Shown: piece by piece, positions 24,611 to 32,693 of the stretch
How the letters are laid out: each line of letters opens with the position of its first letter
Numbering within the stretch: the first letter of the stretch is position 1
DNA from: Streptosporangium roseum DSM 43021
GTDB taxonomy: Bacteria; Actinomycetota; Actinomycetes; Streptosporangiales; Streptosporangiaceae
DNA length: 64,000 bases
Direction of reading: 5' to 3'
NCBI RefSeq assembly: GCF_000024865.1
Contig: NC_013595.1
Location: 9,796,001-9,860,000, forward strand
The notes under the pieces: model-generated
What the model was told of the DNA's origin: nothing
What the model saw: the letters and a program-made list of their open reading frames with translations, nothing else
The model's database searches: none
Made by a program: the position numbers and the translations under genes

Positions 24611-25815
24611 GCTGGACCTCCCTCCGGTGGCACGCACAAGGAGCGCCCGCCCGCGCCGCGTGGCGGGCTTGGGCGCGTGGGGACATCGACGACGCCGAGC
24701 GCCTGGCCGCGCATGCCGGTCACCGGCAGCACGCGCACCTCCGGTTCCTGACCAGCTACGTGCGCGGAAACTACGAGCAGGCGCTGACCCACTACGAGGC
24801 CATTCGCCGCCTGTATCCGGCCTACACGGAACTGGATGAACCCGCCGCGCATGCTCTGCTGCATCTGGACCGGCCGGCTGAGGCCTACGCGCACGTACAG
24901 CGGCGCCGGAGGAAACGACCGCTGCCCCCCGACCTCGTGTCGCGGATGGATCACCCGCTGGGCGTCGAGATCGACCACGCGACCGTCCTTCCCTTCGCCG
25001 ATCACGCGCTGGCGCCCTACCTGCCCGCCGTGGACGCCACGCTCGACGGCCACCCTGTGCGCACCCACATCGACACCGGCGGCACGTTCCTCGTCATGGG
25101 AACCAGGCGCGCCGACGCACTGGGCATCCGGCTGATCTCCAGCGGAAAGAATCATCACGGTACGACCCGCACCGACCTCTACACCGGGATGGCCAGGGAA
25201 CTGACGCTCGGCGACGTCGTCTTGACCAACGTGCCGGTGGAGGCCATGCCGACGCTACGCGACGACCAGGACCTCGTCATCATCGGCACCAACGTCCTGC
25301 AGCGGTTTCTCACCACCGTCGACTACCCCCGCCGGCGCCTGCTCCTGTCACGACGCCGCGACCCACGGCAGGCGGCCGACCATCTTGCGCTTCTCGACGG
25401 CCGGCCGGAGGTCGCCCGGGTCCCCTTCTACCTGTGGGCAGACCACTACATGTTCGCCCGTGGAGGCTTCGGCACCCGGCAGGACCTCAACTTTTTCATC
25501 GACTCCGGACTGGTCTACGTCGGCCAGGAGGACGGCTCACCGCCCCGCCAGGCATGCCTGTACACGACCGCGCGGCGATACCGCTCCTGGGGTGTGCACC
25601 GGGCTCGCGCGGCCCGCCCGCACTTCAGCGTCGACGAACCGATCCGCCTGGGACCGCTCCGTCAGGACGACCAGTTCGTGGCCACGACGCCGGCCCGGCG
25701 TGTGCCCTGGGCGTCGTTCGGGGGCGTTCGCATCGACGGCCTGCTTTCCCACTCCTTCCTCGACAAGTACGCCTGGACCCTCGACTTCGACCGGCACGAA
25801 TACACATTCCGATGA
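24607..25815 (+). CDS. Two-lobed retropepsin-like aspartic protease
   Basis: A 402-residue protein, no signal peptide, predicted cytoplasmic. The N-terminal helical part (about 1-100) looks TPR-like (RAWARGDIDDAERLAAHAG, YEQALTHYEAIRRLYPAY). Two clan AA lobes follow. Lobe 1 has D156-T-G in HIDTGGTFLVMG and ends IGTNVLQRFLTTVDYPRRRLLL. Lobe 2 has D299-S-G in FFIDSGLVYVG and ends DGLLSHSFLDKYAWTLDFDRHEY. Each lobe repeats the retropepsin pattern DTG/DSG then hydrophobic-FL-LDF, so one chain could supply both catalytic aspartates. It is translationally coupled to the winged-helix regulator. Substrate unknown; an undescribed regulated protease is plausible. Confidence 0.82.
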   Translation: MSWTSLRWHAQGAPARAAWRAWARGDIDDAERLAAHAGHRQHAHLRFLTSYVRGNYEQALTHYEAIRRLYPAYTELDEPAAHALLHLDRPAEAYAHVQRRRRKRPLPPDLVSRMDHPLGVEIDHATVLPFADHALAPYLPAVDATLDGHPVRTHIDTGGTFLVMGTRRADALGIRLISSGKNHHGTTRTDLYTGMARELTLGDVVLTNVPVEAMPTLRDDQDLVIIGTNVLQRFLTTVDYPRRRLLLSRRRDPRQAADHLALLDGRPEVARVPFYLWADHYMFARGGFGTRQDLNFFIDSGLVYVGQEDGSPPRQACLYTTARRYRSWGVHRARAARPHFSVDEPIRLGPLRQDDQFVATTPARRVPWASFGGVRIDGLLSHSFLDKYAWTLDFDRHEYTFR

Positions 25816-25841
25816 CCCGCACCGCCTGCATGACCCGTCAA

Positions 25842-25877
25842 AGGCCGTCATGGCGATCAGTTCCACCATGACGGCCT
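25842..25877. terminator. 12-bp perfect hairpin between convergent genes
   Basis: AGGCCGTCATGG (25842-25853) and its exact complement (25866-25877) are separated by 12 nt. The element lies between the stop of the aspartic protease gene (25815) and the stop of the NCS2 permease gene (25890), so it can serve both. Confidence 0.8.
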
Positions 25878-25889
25878 CGGGCTCGCTGC

Positions 25890-27353
25890 TCAGCCGAGGT
25901 CGAGCAGGGTCTTGATCGGGCCGAGGGCGAAGTAGACGACGAACAGGGCCGCGACCACCCACATCAGGGCGTGGACCTCGCGGGCCTTGCCCTTGACCAC
26001 CTTGATCAGCACGAAGCTGATGAACCCGGCGCCGATGCCGTTGGCGATGGAGTAGCTGAACGGCATGAGCACGATCGTGAGGAACGCCGGGATGGCGATC
26101 TCGTAGTCGGTGAAGTCGATGTCGCGGATCGCGGTCATCATCAGGAAGCCGACGATGACCAGCGCGGGGGCGGCGGCCTCGTAGGGGACGACGGCGACCA
26201 GCGGCGAGACGAAGATGGCCAGCAGGAAGAGCACACCGGTGACCACGCTGGCCAGACCGGTGCGCGCGCCCTCCCCGACGCCCGCCGCCGACTCGACGTA
26301 GGTCGTGTTGGAGGAGACCGAGGCCGCGCCGCCGACCGCCGCACCGATGGAGTCGACGAGCAGGATCTCGCGGGTCCTGTCCATCGAGCCGTCCTCCTTG
26401 ACCAGCCTGGCCTGGCCGCCGACGCCCACGACCGTGCCCATGGTGTCGAAGAAGTCGGTGATCAGCAGGGTGAAGACGAGCAGCAGGGCCAGGATGACCG
26501 AGACGGAGCCGAAGGCGCCGAACGGGTCGAACTCCTTGAACAGCACGAACGGGTTGCTGAACCCGAAGATCTCCTTGGGCATCTCCGGCACGACGAGCCG
26601 CCAGCCCGCCGGGTTCGGGCTGTCGGGCGTCCCCGAGCCGCCGACCTTGGCGACGGCCTCGACGATGACGGCGAGGACCGTGGTCGCGACGATGCCGATC
26701 AGGATGGCGCCCTTCACCTTCCGGGCCACCAGCAGGGCGATCGTCAGCACGCCGACCACGAACACGAAGATCGGCCAGCTCGTCAGGTTGCCGCCGATGC
26801 CGAGCTCCAGCGGTACGGCGGGCGCCTTGCGGACGAAGCCGGCGTCCACGAAGCCGATCAGGGCGATGAACAGGCCGATGCCGACGCTGATCGCGGTCTT
26901 CAGCTGGGGCGGGATGGCGTTGAAAACGGCCGTTCGGAACCCGGTCAGCACCAGGATCGCGATGATCACGCCCTCCAGGAAGACCAGGCCCATGGCCGAC
27001 TCCCACGACATCTGCGAGGCGATGCCGAAGGTGACGAAGGCGTTGAGGCCCAGGCCGGCGGCCATCGCGAACGGCACCTTGCCGATGACGCCCATCAGGA
27101 TGCTCAGCAGACCGGCGACCAGCGCGGTGCCGGCCGCGACCAGCGGCACGTTGGGGACGAGCCCGTCACCGATGAACTGGCCCTCCGCGTCCTTGGCGGT
27201 GGCGATGATCAGAGGGTTGAGCACGACGATGTAGGCCATCGTGAAGAAGGTGGCGAGACCGCCGCGGACTTCCCTGCCGACCGACGAACCACGGTCAGAG
27301 ATGTGAAAGAAACGGTCAAGTGCGCTTATTTGGGAGGTTTTGGTGTCACTCAC
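25890..27353 (-). CDS. NCS2-family purine permease (AzgA-like)
   Basis: A 487-residue transporter with 12-14 membrane helices. It carries the AzgA/PbuG-type N-terminus (LDRFFHISDRGSSVGREVRGGLATFFTMAYIVVLNP) and conserved AAGLGLNAFVTF and TDFFDTMGTVVGVGG, so the substrate is probably adenine, guanine or hypoxanthine with protons. The start is GTG 27353. The last about 160 bp have two decayed relatives 1.9 and 3.8 kb away (fragments at 23740 and 21927). In streptomycetes this gene usually neighbours the DUF2530 gene, as here, so it marks the core side of the island. Confidence 0.93.
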   Translation of the reverse strand: MSDTKTSQISALDRFFHISDRGSSVGREVRGGLATFFTMAYIVVLNPLIIATAKDAEGQFIGDGLVPNVPLVAAGTALVAGLLSILMGVIGKVPFAMAAGLGLNAFVTFGIASQMSWESAMGLVFLEGVIIAILVLTGFRTAVFNAIPPQLKTAISVGIGLFIALIGFVDAGFVRKAPAVPLELGIGGNLTSWPIFVFVVGVLTIALLVARKVKGAILIGIVATTVLAVIVEAVAKVGGSGTPDSPNPAGWRLVVPEMPKEIFGFSNPFVLFKEFDPFGAFGSVSVILALLLVFTLLITDFFDTMGTVVGVGGQARLVKEDGSMDRTREILLVDSIGAAVGGAASVSSNTTYVESAAGVGEGARTGLASVVTGVLFLLAIFVSPLVAVVPYEAAAPALVIVGFLMMTAIRDIDFTDYEIAIPAFLTIVLMPFSYSIANGIGAGFISFVLIKVVKGKAREVHALMWVVAALFVVYFALGPIKTLLDLG

Positions 27354-27484
27354 GGACGCAGGGTGCCAGCGAGCATCACCTATCGGAAGGCCCAGGTCAC
27401 GATGGTGATGCTTTCGAGATCGATTCGCACTCTCACAGGGGGCGTTTTGCGGCTAGTGAGGGCCCGTCGCCTACGCTGGAAACC

Positions 27485-27775
27485 GTGAACCAGCCTCGCC
27501 GTCCGGAGCTCCGGCCGTTGAAGACCAACGACACGGCCACGATCCTCGCGGGCACGGGCCTGTGGGCGATCGCCCTGCTCGTGCTCCTGATCGCGCAACC
27601 GGATGCCGGGCACCGCTGGTGGATCTGGACCTGCGTGTCGGGCATCTGCGGCGGCCTGTTCGGACTGTGGTTCGTCCGGCGCCGCGACCGCCGGGGCCCG
27701 GCGCCCGCCTCCGAGGAGTCGGTCGAGCCCGCGACGGCGATCCCGCCCGTCTCCCCCACCCCGCCGGCCCCCTGA
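27485..27775 (+). CDS. DUF2530 small membrane protein
   Basis: A 96-residue actinobacterial protein. A conserved head (RPELRPLKTNDTATILAGTGLWAIALLVLL) includes TM1 (about 19-36), TM2 is about 47-65 (WWIWTCVSGICGGLFGLWFVRRRDRR), and a Pro/Glu tail follows. GTG 27485 has no clear ribosome site, but TACGCT lies 8-13 nt upstream (27472-27477), so the message may be leaderless. Function unknown. Confidence 0.85.
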   Translation: MNQPRRPELRPLKTNDTATILAGTGLWAIALLVLLIAQPDAGHRWWIWTCVSGICGGLFGLWFVRRRDRRGPAPASEESVEPATAIPPVSPTPPAP

Positions 27776-27878
27776 CCGCGAGCCGCCGCGACCGCCGTAC
27801 GGCTCCCGCGCACAGCCCTCCATGCGACCCGCGCACGGCTCCCCCGCGGACGGGGACGAGCCGGACGGACGGGTCCCC

Positions 27879-27902
27879 AGTACTCCAGTGACGCTTTGCG
27901 AT
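27879..27902 (+). repeat. Left terminal inverted repeat of the IS701-like element
   Basis: Starts AGTACTCCAGTGACGCTTTG. It pairs with 29444-29467 in inverted orientation. It lies 104 bp beyond the DUF2530 stop. Confidence 0.8.
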
Positions 27903-28035
27903 CATGGTTGGGATCTGTGCCGGTAGTGGCAGCAGCGTCGTTTGGGCGGTGGCTTGATGGCGTCGGCGCCATTGTGACCGGTGCAGGATCTGCTGGATGT
28001 GGCCTGGCGGGATGGACGGGCATGACCGGCAGGTG

Positions 28036-28467
28036 TCACGCGGCCGGCTCGGACGGCGCTTTCTCCGCCAGGCGGCGGAGCGCGTGGCCCCACCCTTTGC
28101 CGGTCTCCCTCTCCAGGGGGAACGGCAGGCCGCTGTGCCGCAGGGTCAGCTTCACACCGTCATTCTCCGGGATGAGCGTGATCTCTACCCGGGAGGCGCC
28201 GGGTGGGATGGCGGGCGCGCCGGGGGTGGCCTCCCAGCCGAAGGTGAAGACGATTCGCTCGTACGGCACAAGCTCCACGAACTGCCCGCGCATGATCGGA
28301 CGCGGGCCTTCCCGCATCCGCACCACGAGTGCGCCCCCGGGACGGGGATCCACCTCGGCCTCGCCCCACCATCGCGCCAGCCGTACCGGATCGATGAAGT
28401 GGCGCCAGACGGTTTCCGGCCGGGCCCGGATCCACACCGCCTGCTCGATCGTGCTGCCGGTGCTCAC
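28036..28467 (-). CDS. SRPBCC / AHSA1-family protein
   Basis: A 143-residue START-like (Bet v1 fold) protein: IEQAVWIRARPETVWRHFIDPVRLARWWG, then WEATPG and a C-terminal helix LERETGKGWGHALRRLAE. The family binds small hydrophobic ligands or acts as a polyketide-cyclase-like or chaperone-activator protein. The start is GTG 28467, whose bases overlap the ArsR stop (GTGA). The ArsR-SRPBCC pair is a very common co-translated unit. Here it is passenger cargo of the IS701-like element. Confidence 0.9.
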   Translation of the reverse strand: MSTGSTIEQAVWIRARPETVWRHFIDPVRLARWWGEAEVDPRPGGALVVRMREGPRPIMRGQFVELVPYERIVFTFGWEATPGAPAIPPGASRVEITLIPENDGVKLTLRHSGLPFPLERETGKGWGHALRRLAEKAPSEPAA

Positions 28468-28796
28468 AGTGGTCCCCCCACGTCCTCGGATGTGCGTTCT
28501 TCCTCTTCGGCGAGCTGCTTGAGGCGGTTGAGCGGCACCGACCACATCGACTCGAAGAACCTCGCCGCCTCGGCCAGCCCTTCACGGCGCACCCGGTAGA
28601 ACCGGCGGTTGCCCGCCCTGCGGACGTCGAGCAGGCCGGCCGAGAGCAGTATCCGCAGGTGCTGGGAGACCGCAGGCCGGCTGATGCCTGGGAAATGGCG
28701 GGCAATGTCACCAGCCGACACCTCCCCCTCCCGCACCAGGACAAGGATCGCGCGACGCGTCGGATCGGCGACTGCCCGCAACGCCTCGTCCATCAC
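28464..28796 (-). CDS. ArsR-family transcriptional regulator
   Basis: A 110-residue winged-helix regulator: ALRAVADPTRRAILVLVREGEVSAGDIARHF, ISRPAVSQHLRILLSAGLLDVRRAGNRRFYRV. No cysteine metal site, so it belongs to the non-metal ArsR group that accompanies SRPBCC proteins. It is divergent from the DUF1579-like gene, with an inverted repeat at 28832-28859 in the shared promoter. ATG 28796 starts M-M-D-E; either Met could be used. Confidence 0.92.
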   Translation of the reverse strand: MMDEALRAVADPTRRAILVLVREGEVSAGDIARHFPGISRPAVSQHLRILLSAGLLDVRRAGNRRFYRVRREGLAEAARFFESMWSVPLNRLKQLAEEEERTSEDVGGPL

Positions 28797-28831
28797 CCAC
28801 CGCCTTCATCGGTTGCCTGCCGCCCGAACTC

Positions 28832-28859
28832 ATGTAAGTATTTAAGCAATATCTTACAT
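28832..28859. promoter_or_regulatory. Inverted repeat between divergent ArsR and DUF1579-like genes
   Basis: ATGTAAG (28832-28838) and CTTACAT (28853-28859) are perfect inverted arms 14 bp apart in an AT-rich stretch. Likely the ArsR operator controlling both directions (inference). Confidence 0.6.
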
Positions 28860-28880
28860 TCTCTTTGAAAGGTGAGCACC

Positions 28881-29339
28881 ATGGCCCACAACCCGATAGC
28901 CCTGATCGAGAACAAGCGCCTCGACGCTCTGGTCGGCCGCTGGCGTTCCCACGGGCAGATGATGTCAACCGATCCGTCCGACCCGGCGATCGAGATCGCC
29001 GGGTCGGACACCTACGAGTGGCTGACCGGCGGCTTCTTCCTCCTCCACCGGGTCGACGTGCGCGTCGGCGATGATCAGGTCGAGGTCGTCGAGATGATCG
29101 GTCCTTACGATCCGGCCACGGGCACCTATCCCATGCGCTCCTTCGACAACCACGGCGCCTTCGTCACCATGCAGGCGAGCGTCGCCGACGACGGCGTGTG
29201 GACCTTCACCGGCGACACCGAACGCGCCACCCTCGTGATCGCCGACGACCGCGCCACCATGTCCGCGACCTGGGAACGCACCGACGACACCACCACCTGG
29301 CACCCCTGGATGACCATGTCCTTCACCCGGCTCTCCTAG
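28881..29339 (+). CDS. DUF1579-like small protein
   Basis: A 152-residue cytoplasmic protein with a lipocalin-like beta-barrel pattern (LDALVGRWRSHGQM, YEWLTGGFFLLHRVDV, MRSFDNHGAFVTM, WTFTGDTERATL, ATWERTDD). This is typical of DUF1579/heme-binding-like families often found beside SRPBCC-ArsR pairs. AAAGGTGAG lies 6 nt before ATG 28881; a GTG 9 nt earlier is part of that site. It ends 3 nt into the transposase remnant on the other strand. Function unknown. Confidence 0.85.
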   Translation: MAHNPIALIENKRLDALVGRWRSHGQMMSTDPSDPAIEIAGSDTYEWLTGGFFLLHRVDVRVGDDQVEVVEMIGPYDPATGTYPMRSFDNHGAFVTMQASVADDGVWTFTGDTERATLVIADDRATMSATWERTDDTTTWHPWMTMSFTRLS

Positions 29340-29465
29340 CCGGTGCCTTTCTCGGGGAACCCGGTCTCGTCCACGATGAGACCCCCGTCCTCGCGGAGGT
29401 GTCCGATGACATACCCGCGCACGTCGCGACCTCCACCAGCAAGATCTCGAAGTGTCACCGGAGTA
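29336..29465 (-). pseudogene. IS701-family transposase remnant
   Basis: About 40 codons read RDVRGYVIGHLREDGGLIVDETGF.EKGTG and then stop. This is the block around the first catalytic Asp of IS701-type DDE transposases (VDETGFxKKG). Both the N-terminal part and everything after it are gone. The block directly abuts the right terminal repeat, so about 80 upstream codons were deleted and the remainder was replaced by the passenger genes. Confidence 0.75.
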
Positions 29466-29467
29466 CT
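29444..29467 (-). repeat. Right terminal inverted repeat of the IS701-like element
   Basis: On the minus strand it reads AGTACTCCGGTGACACTTCG.... Its outer edge meets the sacsin-like gene: the stop codon TAG of that gene (29466-29468) overlaps the repeat. Confidence 0.8.
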
Positions 29468-32400
29468 AGCCGGTCGAGGCGGTCCAGCTGTCCAGGTCGG
29501 ACTCGGCGAGCAGCAGCGGCACCGCGGCCGGGTCGCGCAGCAGTGCCGCGGCCGCCAGCCGGTCACCCCACTGGCCCGACGCCCACGCGAGCCCGCGGGC
29601 CAGACCCTCCACGCCCGCGGCGTGCACCGTGCCCTCGAAGAACCGCCAGGCGGCGGGGACGCCGTCCACGAGCAGCTTGTCGTGCTCCACATAGGTCGCG
29701 GGCGCGCCCGGCAGCAGTGACCGCACGGCGGGCAGGACCTCGCGGACCGTGCCCGTGGAGGTCACCTCACCGGCCGCCTCCTCCCCCGCCAGCGGCAGGT
29801 CGAGCAGCTCCGACAGCGCCTCGGCCAGGTCGAACGGGGCCAGGATCAGCGGCCGGCCCGCGACCAGCGGGAGCAGGTCCGGCGCTTCGACCACGACCGG
29901 CTCGCCCGCCTCGCCCTCGGCCCCACCGGACAGCAGGTGGCCGTCCTCGGCGTCGGCGACGACGATCTGACCGTCGAGGACGGCGCGGACCGCGCGAGGA
30001 GGCGCCACCCGGGCGGGGGCGACGGCGGCCAGAGCCACCCACAGGGCCCGGAGCTGGGCGCGGTCCACCTCGATCGAGGGGTCGGCCAGCAGCTCCAGGA
30101 GCTCGTCGGGACCGCCGTGCGAGGCGAGGAGGTCGGGCAGCGTGCTCCGGACGCCGATCATCGCCAGCGCGGCCTCGTCGATGCCCGAGGGGGCGTCGCC
30201 GTACAGGCCGAACAGCAGGGGGTCACCGGCCGGGAGCCGCAGCTCGGTGGGGCGCCTGCCGCCCAGCACCGGGTGGGTGGACAGCCACCAGGCGGTGTAG
30301 GAGGGCACCTCCACGACCTCGCCCGCGACCAGGACCCGCAGGGGGTGCAGGACCGAGCGGAGCGGCGGGCGCGACAGCAGGGCGAGGGCCGAGGGCCAGT
30401 CCGCGACGTACTCCAGGTCGCGGATGGCGGAGAACTCCCTGGCGACCGGCGGCACGTCCATCTCCGGCAGCAGGTCGAGAACCGCCTCCAGCCACTCGTC
30501 CTCACGGTCGAGATCGTGGTCGCACTCGTCCGGGTCGATCATGACGTCGGCGTCGTTCACCACCGCGAAGCCGTCGAGCACTCCGGCCGCGGCCAGCACC
30601 CGGGGACCGTACCGCTCCACCAGCTCGGGCGCGGCGGTGCCGAAGTGCGTCTCCTGGTCCAGCAGCCCGGCCAGCGAACCGTCGGCCAGGAGCAGCTCAC
30701 CGGCAGGGTACAGCTCGCCGTCGGCACCGCGCAGCGCCAGCTCCGACAGCCACGGAGCCTCCCCCGTGGTCAGCCCGGCGGCCTCCACCAGCGCGAGGAC
30801 GGCCTGAGCCACCGGCTCCGCTTCGGGGCTGTCCAGGGACTGCGCGACCGCGGCACGGGTCAGCGGGTCCTCCAGGACCGTCCGGGGCGTCGCCTCGCCC
30901 GCGCCGAGCCGCAGCAGCAGCCGGTGGGCGGCGTCCGGGTGGACGACGCGCAGCCCGAGCGGGGCGAGCACAGCCGGGTCCAGGGTGGAGCCGTCGCTCA
31001 GCAGCAGCGTGCCGCGCGGCCCACGGACCAGGCGGCCGTCGGCCAGCGGCACCGGCAGCGCGCCGAGCGCCTCGGGGTCGTCGGCGGGCAGCACCTCGTA
31101 CAGCGACCGCCACCAGGCCGGGTCCCTGTCCTTGACGGCGTCGCCGGAGAGCATGTCCACGACGTCGGCGAGCTCCACCCGCTTCACGCCGAGCGCGTTG
31201 ACGGCGGGGTGCCGGGACGGCCACCCGGCGGGCAGCAGGCCGGGCACCATGCCGGCGATCTTCTCCAGCAGCTCGGCCGGGGCCGCGACCACGGACGCCT
31301 GCCGGCCCGCCACCACCAGGTCGGCGCCGGCGGCGGGCGGGTCACCCGCGCCGGTGGGCGGGCCCCCGGCGTCGGCGGGCGGGGAGAGAGCGGGCAGGAG
31401 CGGGGTGTCGGGGAGCCTGCGCAGGATCGCCCGGCGGACATGGGCGTCGAGCTCGCCCTTGCCCATCAGGCCGGGGACGAGATCGAGCAGCTTGGGCGTG
31501 CGGGGCAGCCCGCCGAGCAGTTCGAGATAGGCCTCGGCGGCACGCTCGACCAGGAAGTCGGTCAGCGGGCCCATGGCCACGTGCCGCCGGTCGGTGGCCA
31601 TCGGGAACGAGGCGATCAGCAGCGCGGGCAGGTCCAGCGGTTCGTCGCTCGGCGTCGGCGCGTGCACCACGGGCGGCACCCGCGCGGGCAGCGGCCGGGG
31701 CTCGCCCCCGTCCGGGCCGCCCGGCGAGCCGTCCCGCGGACCACCCAGGGCACCGCCCGAGGTCCCGTCGGCGGATCCACCGACGGGGACGGCCCAGCGG
31801 ACCAGCCAGTGGGGCCGGGCCCGCTCCTCGGTGGGCCGGTCGGCGAACAGCTCGGCCACCTGCTCCGGCGCGAACCGCCCGGAGGCCGACACCACCTTCC
31901 AGCCGTCCGGCAGGACCGTCCGGACCTCGCCGTCCACATCGATCTCGATCGACTCCAGGGCGGGCAGGCCGAGCAGCAGCGCGGGGCCGGTCTCCTCCAG
32001 CATCCGCCGGACCGCGTCCTCGGCCGCCCTGTCACGCAGCGGCAGCCGTACGAGCGTGTCGAACCCGCCGGGAACCTCCACCGGGCCCGCGGGGAACGGC
32101 AGGCGCAGCAGCGGCACGTGCCGGTCGCGGTCGGTGAGCTCCCGGGCGAGCGCGGGCTCGGCCGCCACCAGGGCCGTGGTCTGGTCGCGCGACCAGCGGA
32201 CGACCCCGGACCCGAGCGAGCCGATCACCGGCTCGTCGGTGACCGACACCACGGCCGCGAAGCCGACGCCGAACCGGCCGGCCATGCCGGACTCGTCGCG
32301 CTTGCCGGAGACACGGAGCGTGGACAGGCCCTCGATCCCGGCCGCGTCCACCGGGGCGCCGGTGTTGGCGGCCGACAGCACCCCCTCGCGCAGCGACAGG

Positions 32401-32597
32401 CGGAGCCGTCCGGGCACCCCCGCGCGGAGCGCGGCGTCGGCGGCGTTCTGGGCGAGCTCGACGATCAGCCGGTCGCGGTAGCCGCCGAGCGCGAAGTCCT
32501 CCTCGGCGTTGGCGTCCTCACGGAAACGCGCGGGTGAGGCCGTCCAGGCCGCCAGCACGGCGGAGCGCAGTCGGTCGGTGCCGAAAATGTCAGTCAC
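29466..32597 (-). CDS. Sacsin/Hsp90-like ATPase-domain protein
   Basis: A 1043-residue protein. The N-terminal GHKL ATPase (about 25-200) has the N box LIVELAQNAADAAL, a Gly motif in SAANTGAPVD, and GRFGVGFAAV. It matches the bacterial 'sacsin N-terminal ATP-binding-like' family, with a long, mostly helical C-terminal part. GTG 32597 is the start. The stop codon overlaps the terminal repeat of the IS701-like element, so the native C-terminus has been replaced or shortened by insertion, and the last residues may be IS-derived. A low-complexity Gly/Pro/Ser stretch at about 268-300 is an insertion. Cellular role unknown; chaperone-like by fold. Confidence 0.88.
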   Translation of the reverse strand: MTDIFGTDRLRSAVLAAWTASPARFREDANAEEDFALGGYRDRLIVELAQNAADAALRAGVPGRLRLSLREGVLSAANTGAPVDAAGIEGLSTLRVSGKRDESGMAGRFGVGFAAVVSVTDEPVIGSLGSGVVRWSRDQTTALVAAEPALARELTDRDRHVPLLRLPFPAGPVEVPGGFDTLVRLPLRDRAAEDAVRRMLEETGPALLLGLPALESIEIDVDGEVRTVLPDGWKVVSASGRFAPEQVAELFADRPTEERARPHWLVRWAVPVGGSADGTSGGALGGPRDGSPGGPDGGEPRPLPARVPPVVHAPTPSDEPLDLPALLIASFPMATDRRHVAMGPLTDFLVERAAEAYLELLGGLPRTPKLLDLVPGLMGKGELDAHVRRAILRRLPDTPLLPALSPPADAGGPPTGAGDPPAAGADLVVAGRQASVVAAPAELLEKIAGMVPGLLPAGWPSRHPAVNALGVKRVELADVVDMLSGDAVKDRDPAWWRSLYEVLPADDPEALGALPVPLADGRLVRGPRGTLLLSDGSTLDPAVLAPLGLRVVHPDAAHRLLLRLGAGEATPRTVLEDPLTRAAVAQSLDSPEAEPVAQAVLALVEAAGLTTGEAPWLSELALRGADGELYPAGELLLADGSLAGLLDQETHFGTAAPELVERYGPRVLAAAGVLDGFAVVNDADVMIDPDECDHDLDREDEWLEAVLDLLPEMDVPPVAREFSAIRDLEYVADWPSALALLSRPPLRSVLHPLRVLVAGEVVEVPSYTAWWLSTHPVLGGRRPTELRLPAGDPLLFGLYGDAPSGIDEAALAMIGVRSTLPDLLASHGGPDELLELLADPSIEVDRAQLRALWVALAAVAPARVAPPRAVRAVLDGQIVVADAEDGHLLSGGAEGEAGEPVVVEAPDLLPLVAGRPLILAPFDLAEALSELLDLPLAGEEAAGEVTSTGTVREVLPAVRSLLPGAPATYVEHDKLLVDGVPAAWRFFEGTVHAAGVEGLARGLAWASGQWGDRLAAAALLRDPAAVPLLLAESDLDSWTASTG

Positions 32598-32693
32598 AGC
32601 GATGAGTCCAAAGGTCGAAGGGCCCGCGGGTCACGTCGCACGGCAGCCGGCCGGACCAGGGACGACCCGGCGGCCTGCGGGAGAAGCGTCAGG

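Larger units (their letters stand above)
27879..29467. mobile_element. IS701-like defective element carrying passenger genes
   Basis: The ends are 24-bp imperfect inverted repeats: left 27879-27902 (AGTACTCCAGTGACGC...) and right 29444-29467, whose complement reads AGTACTCCGGTGACAC..., with 19 of 24 positions matching. A transposase remnant of the IS701 kind adjoins the right end. Between the ends, in place of the transposase, are an SRPBCC gene, an ArsR gene and a DUF1579-like gene. If the element proper begins at TACTCC, the flanks are CCAG (left) and CTAG (right), one base short of a 4-bp target duplication of the CTAG kind known for IS701. It is a non-autonomous cassette that would need transposase in trans. 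Confidence 0.75.
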
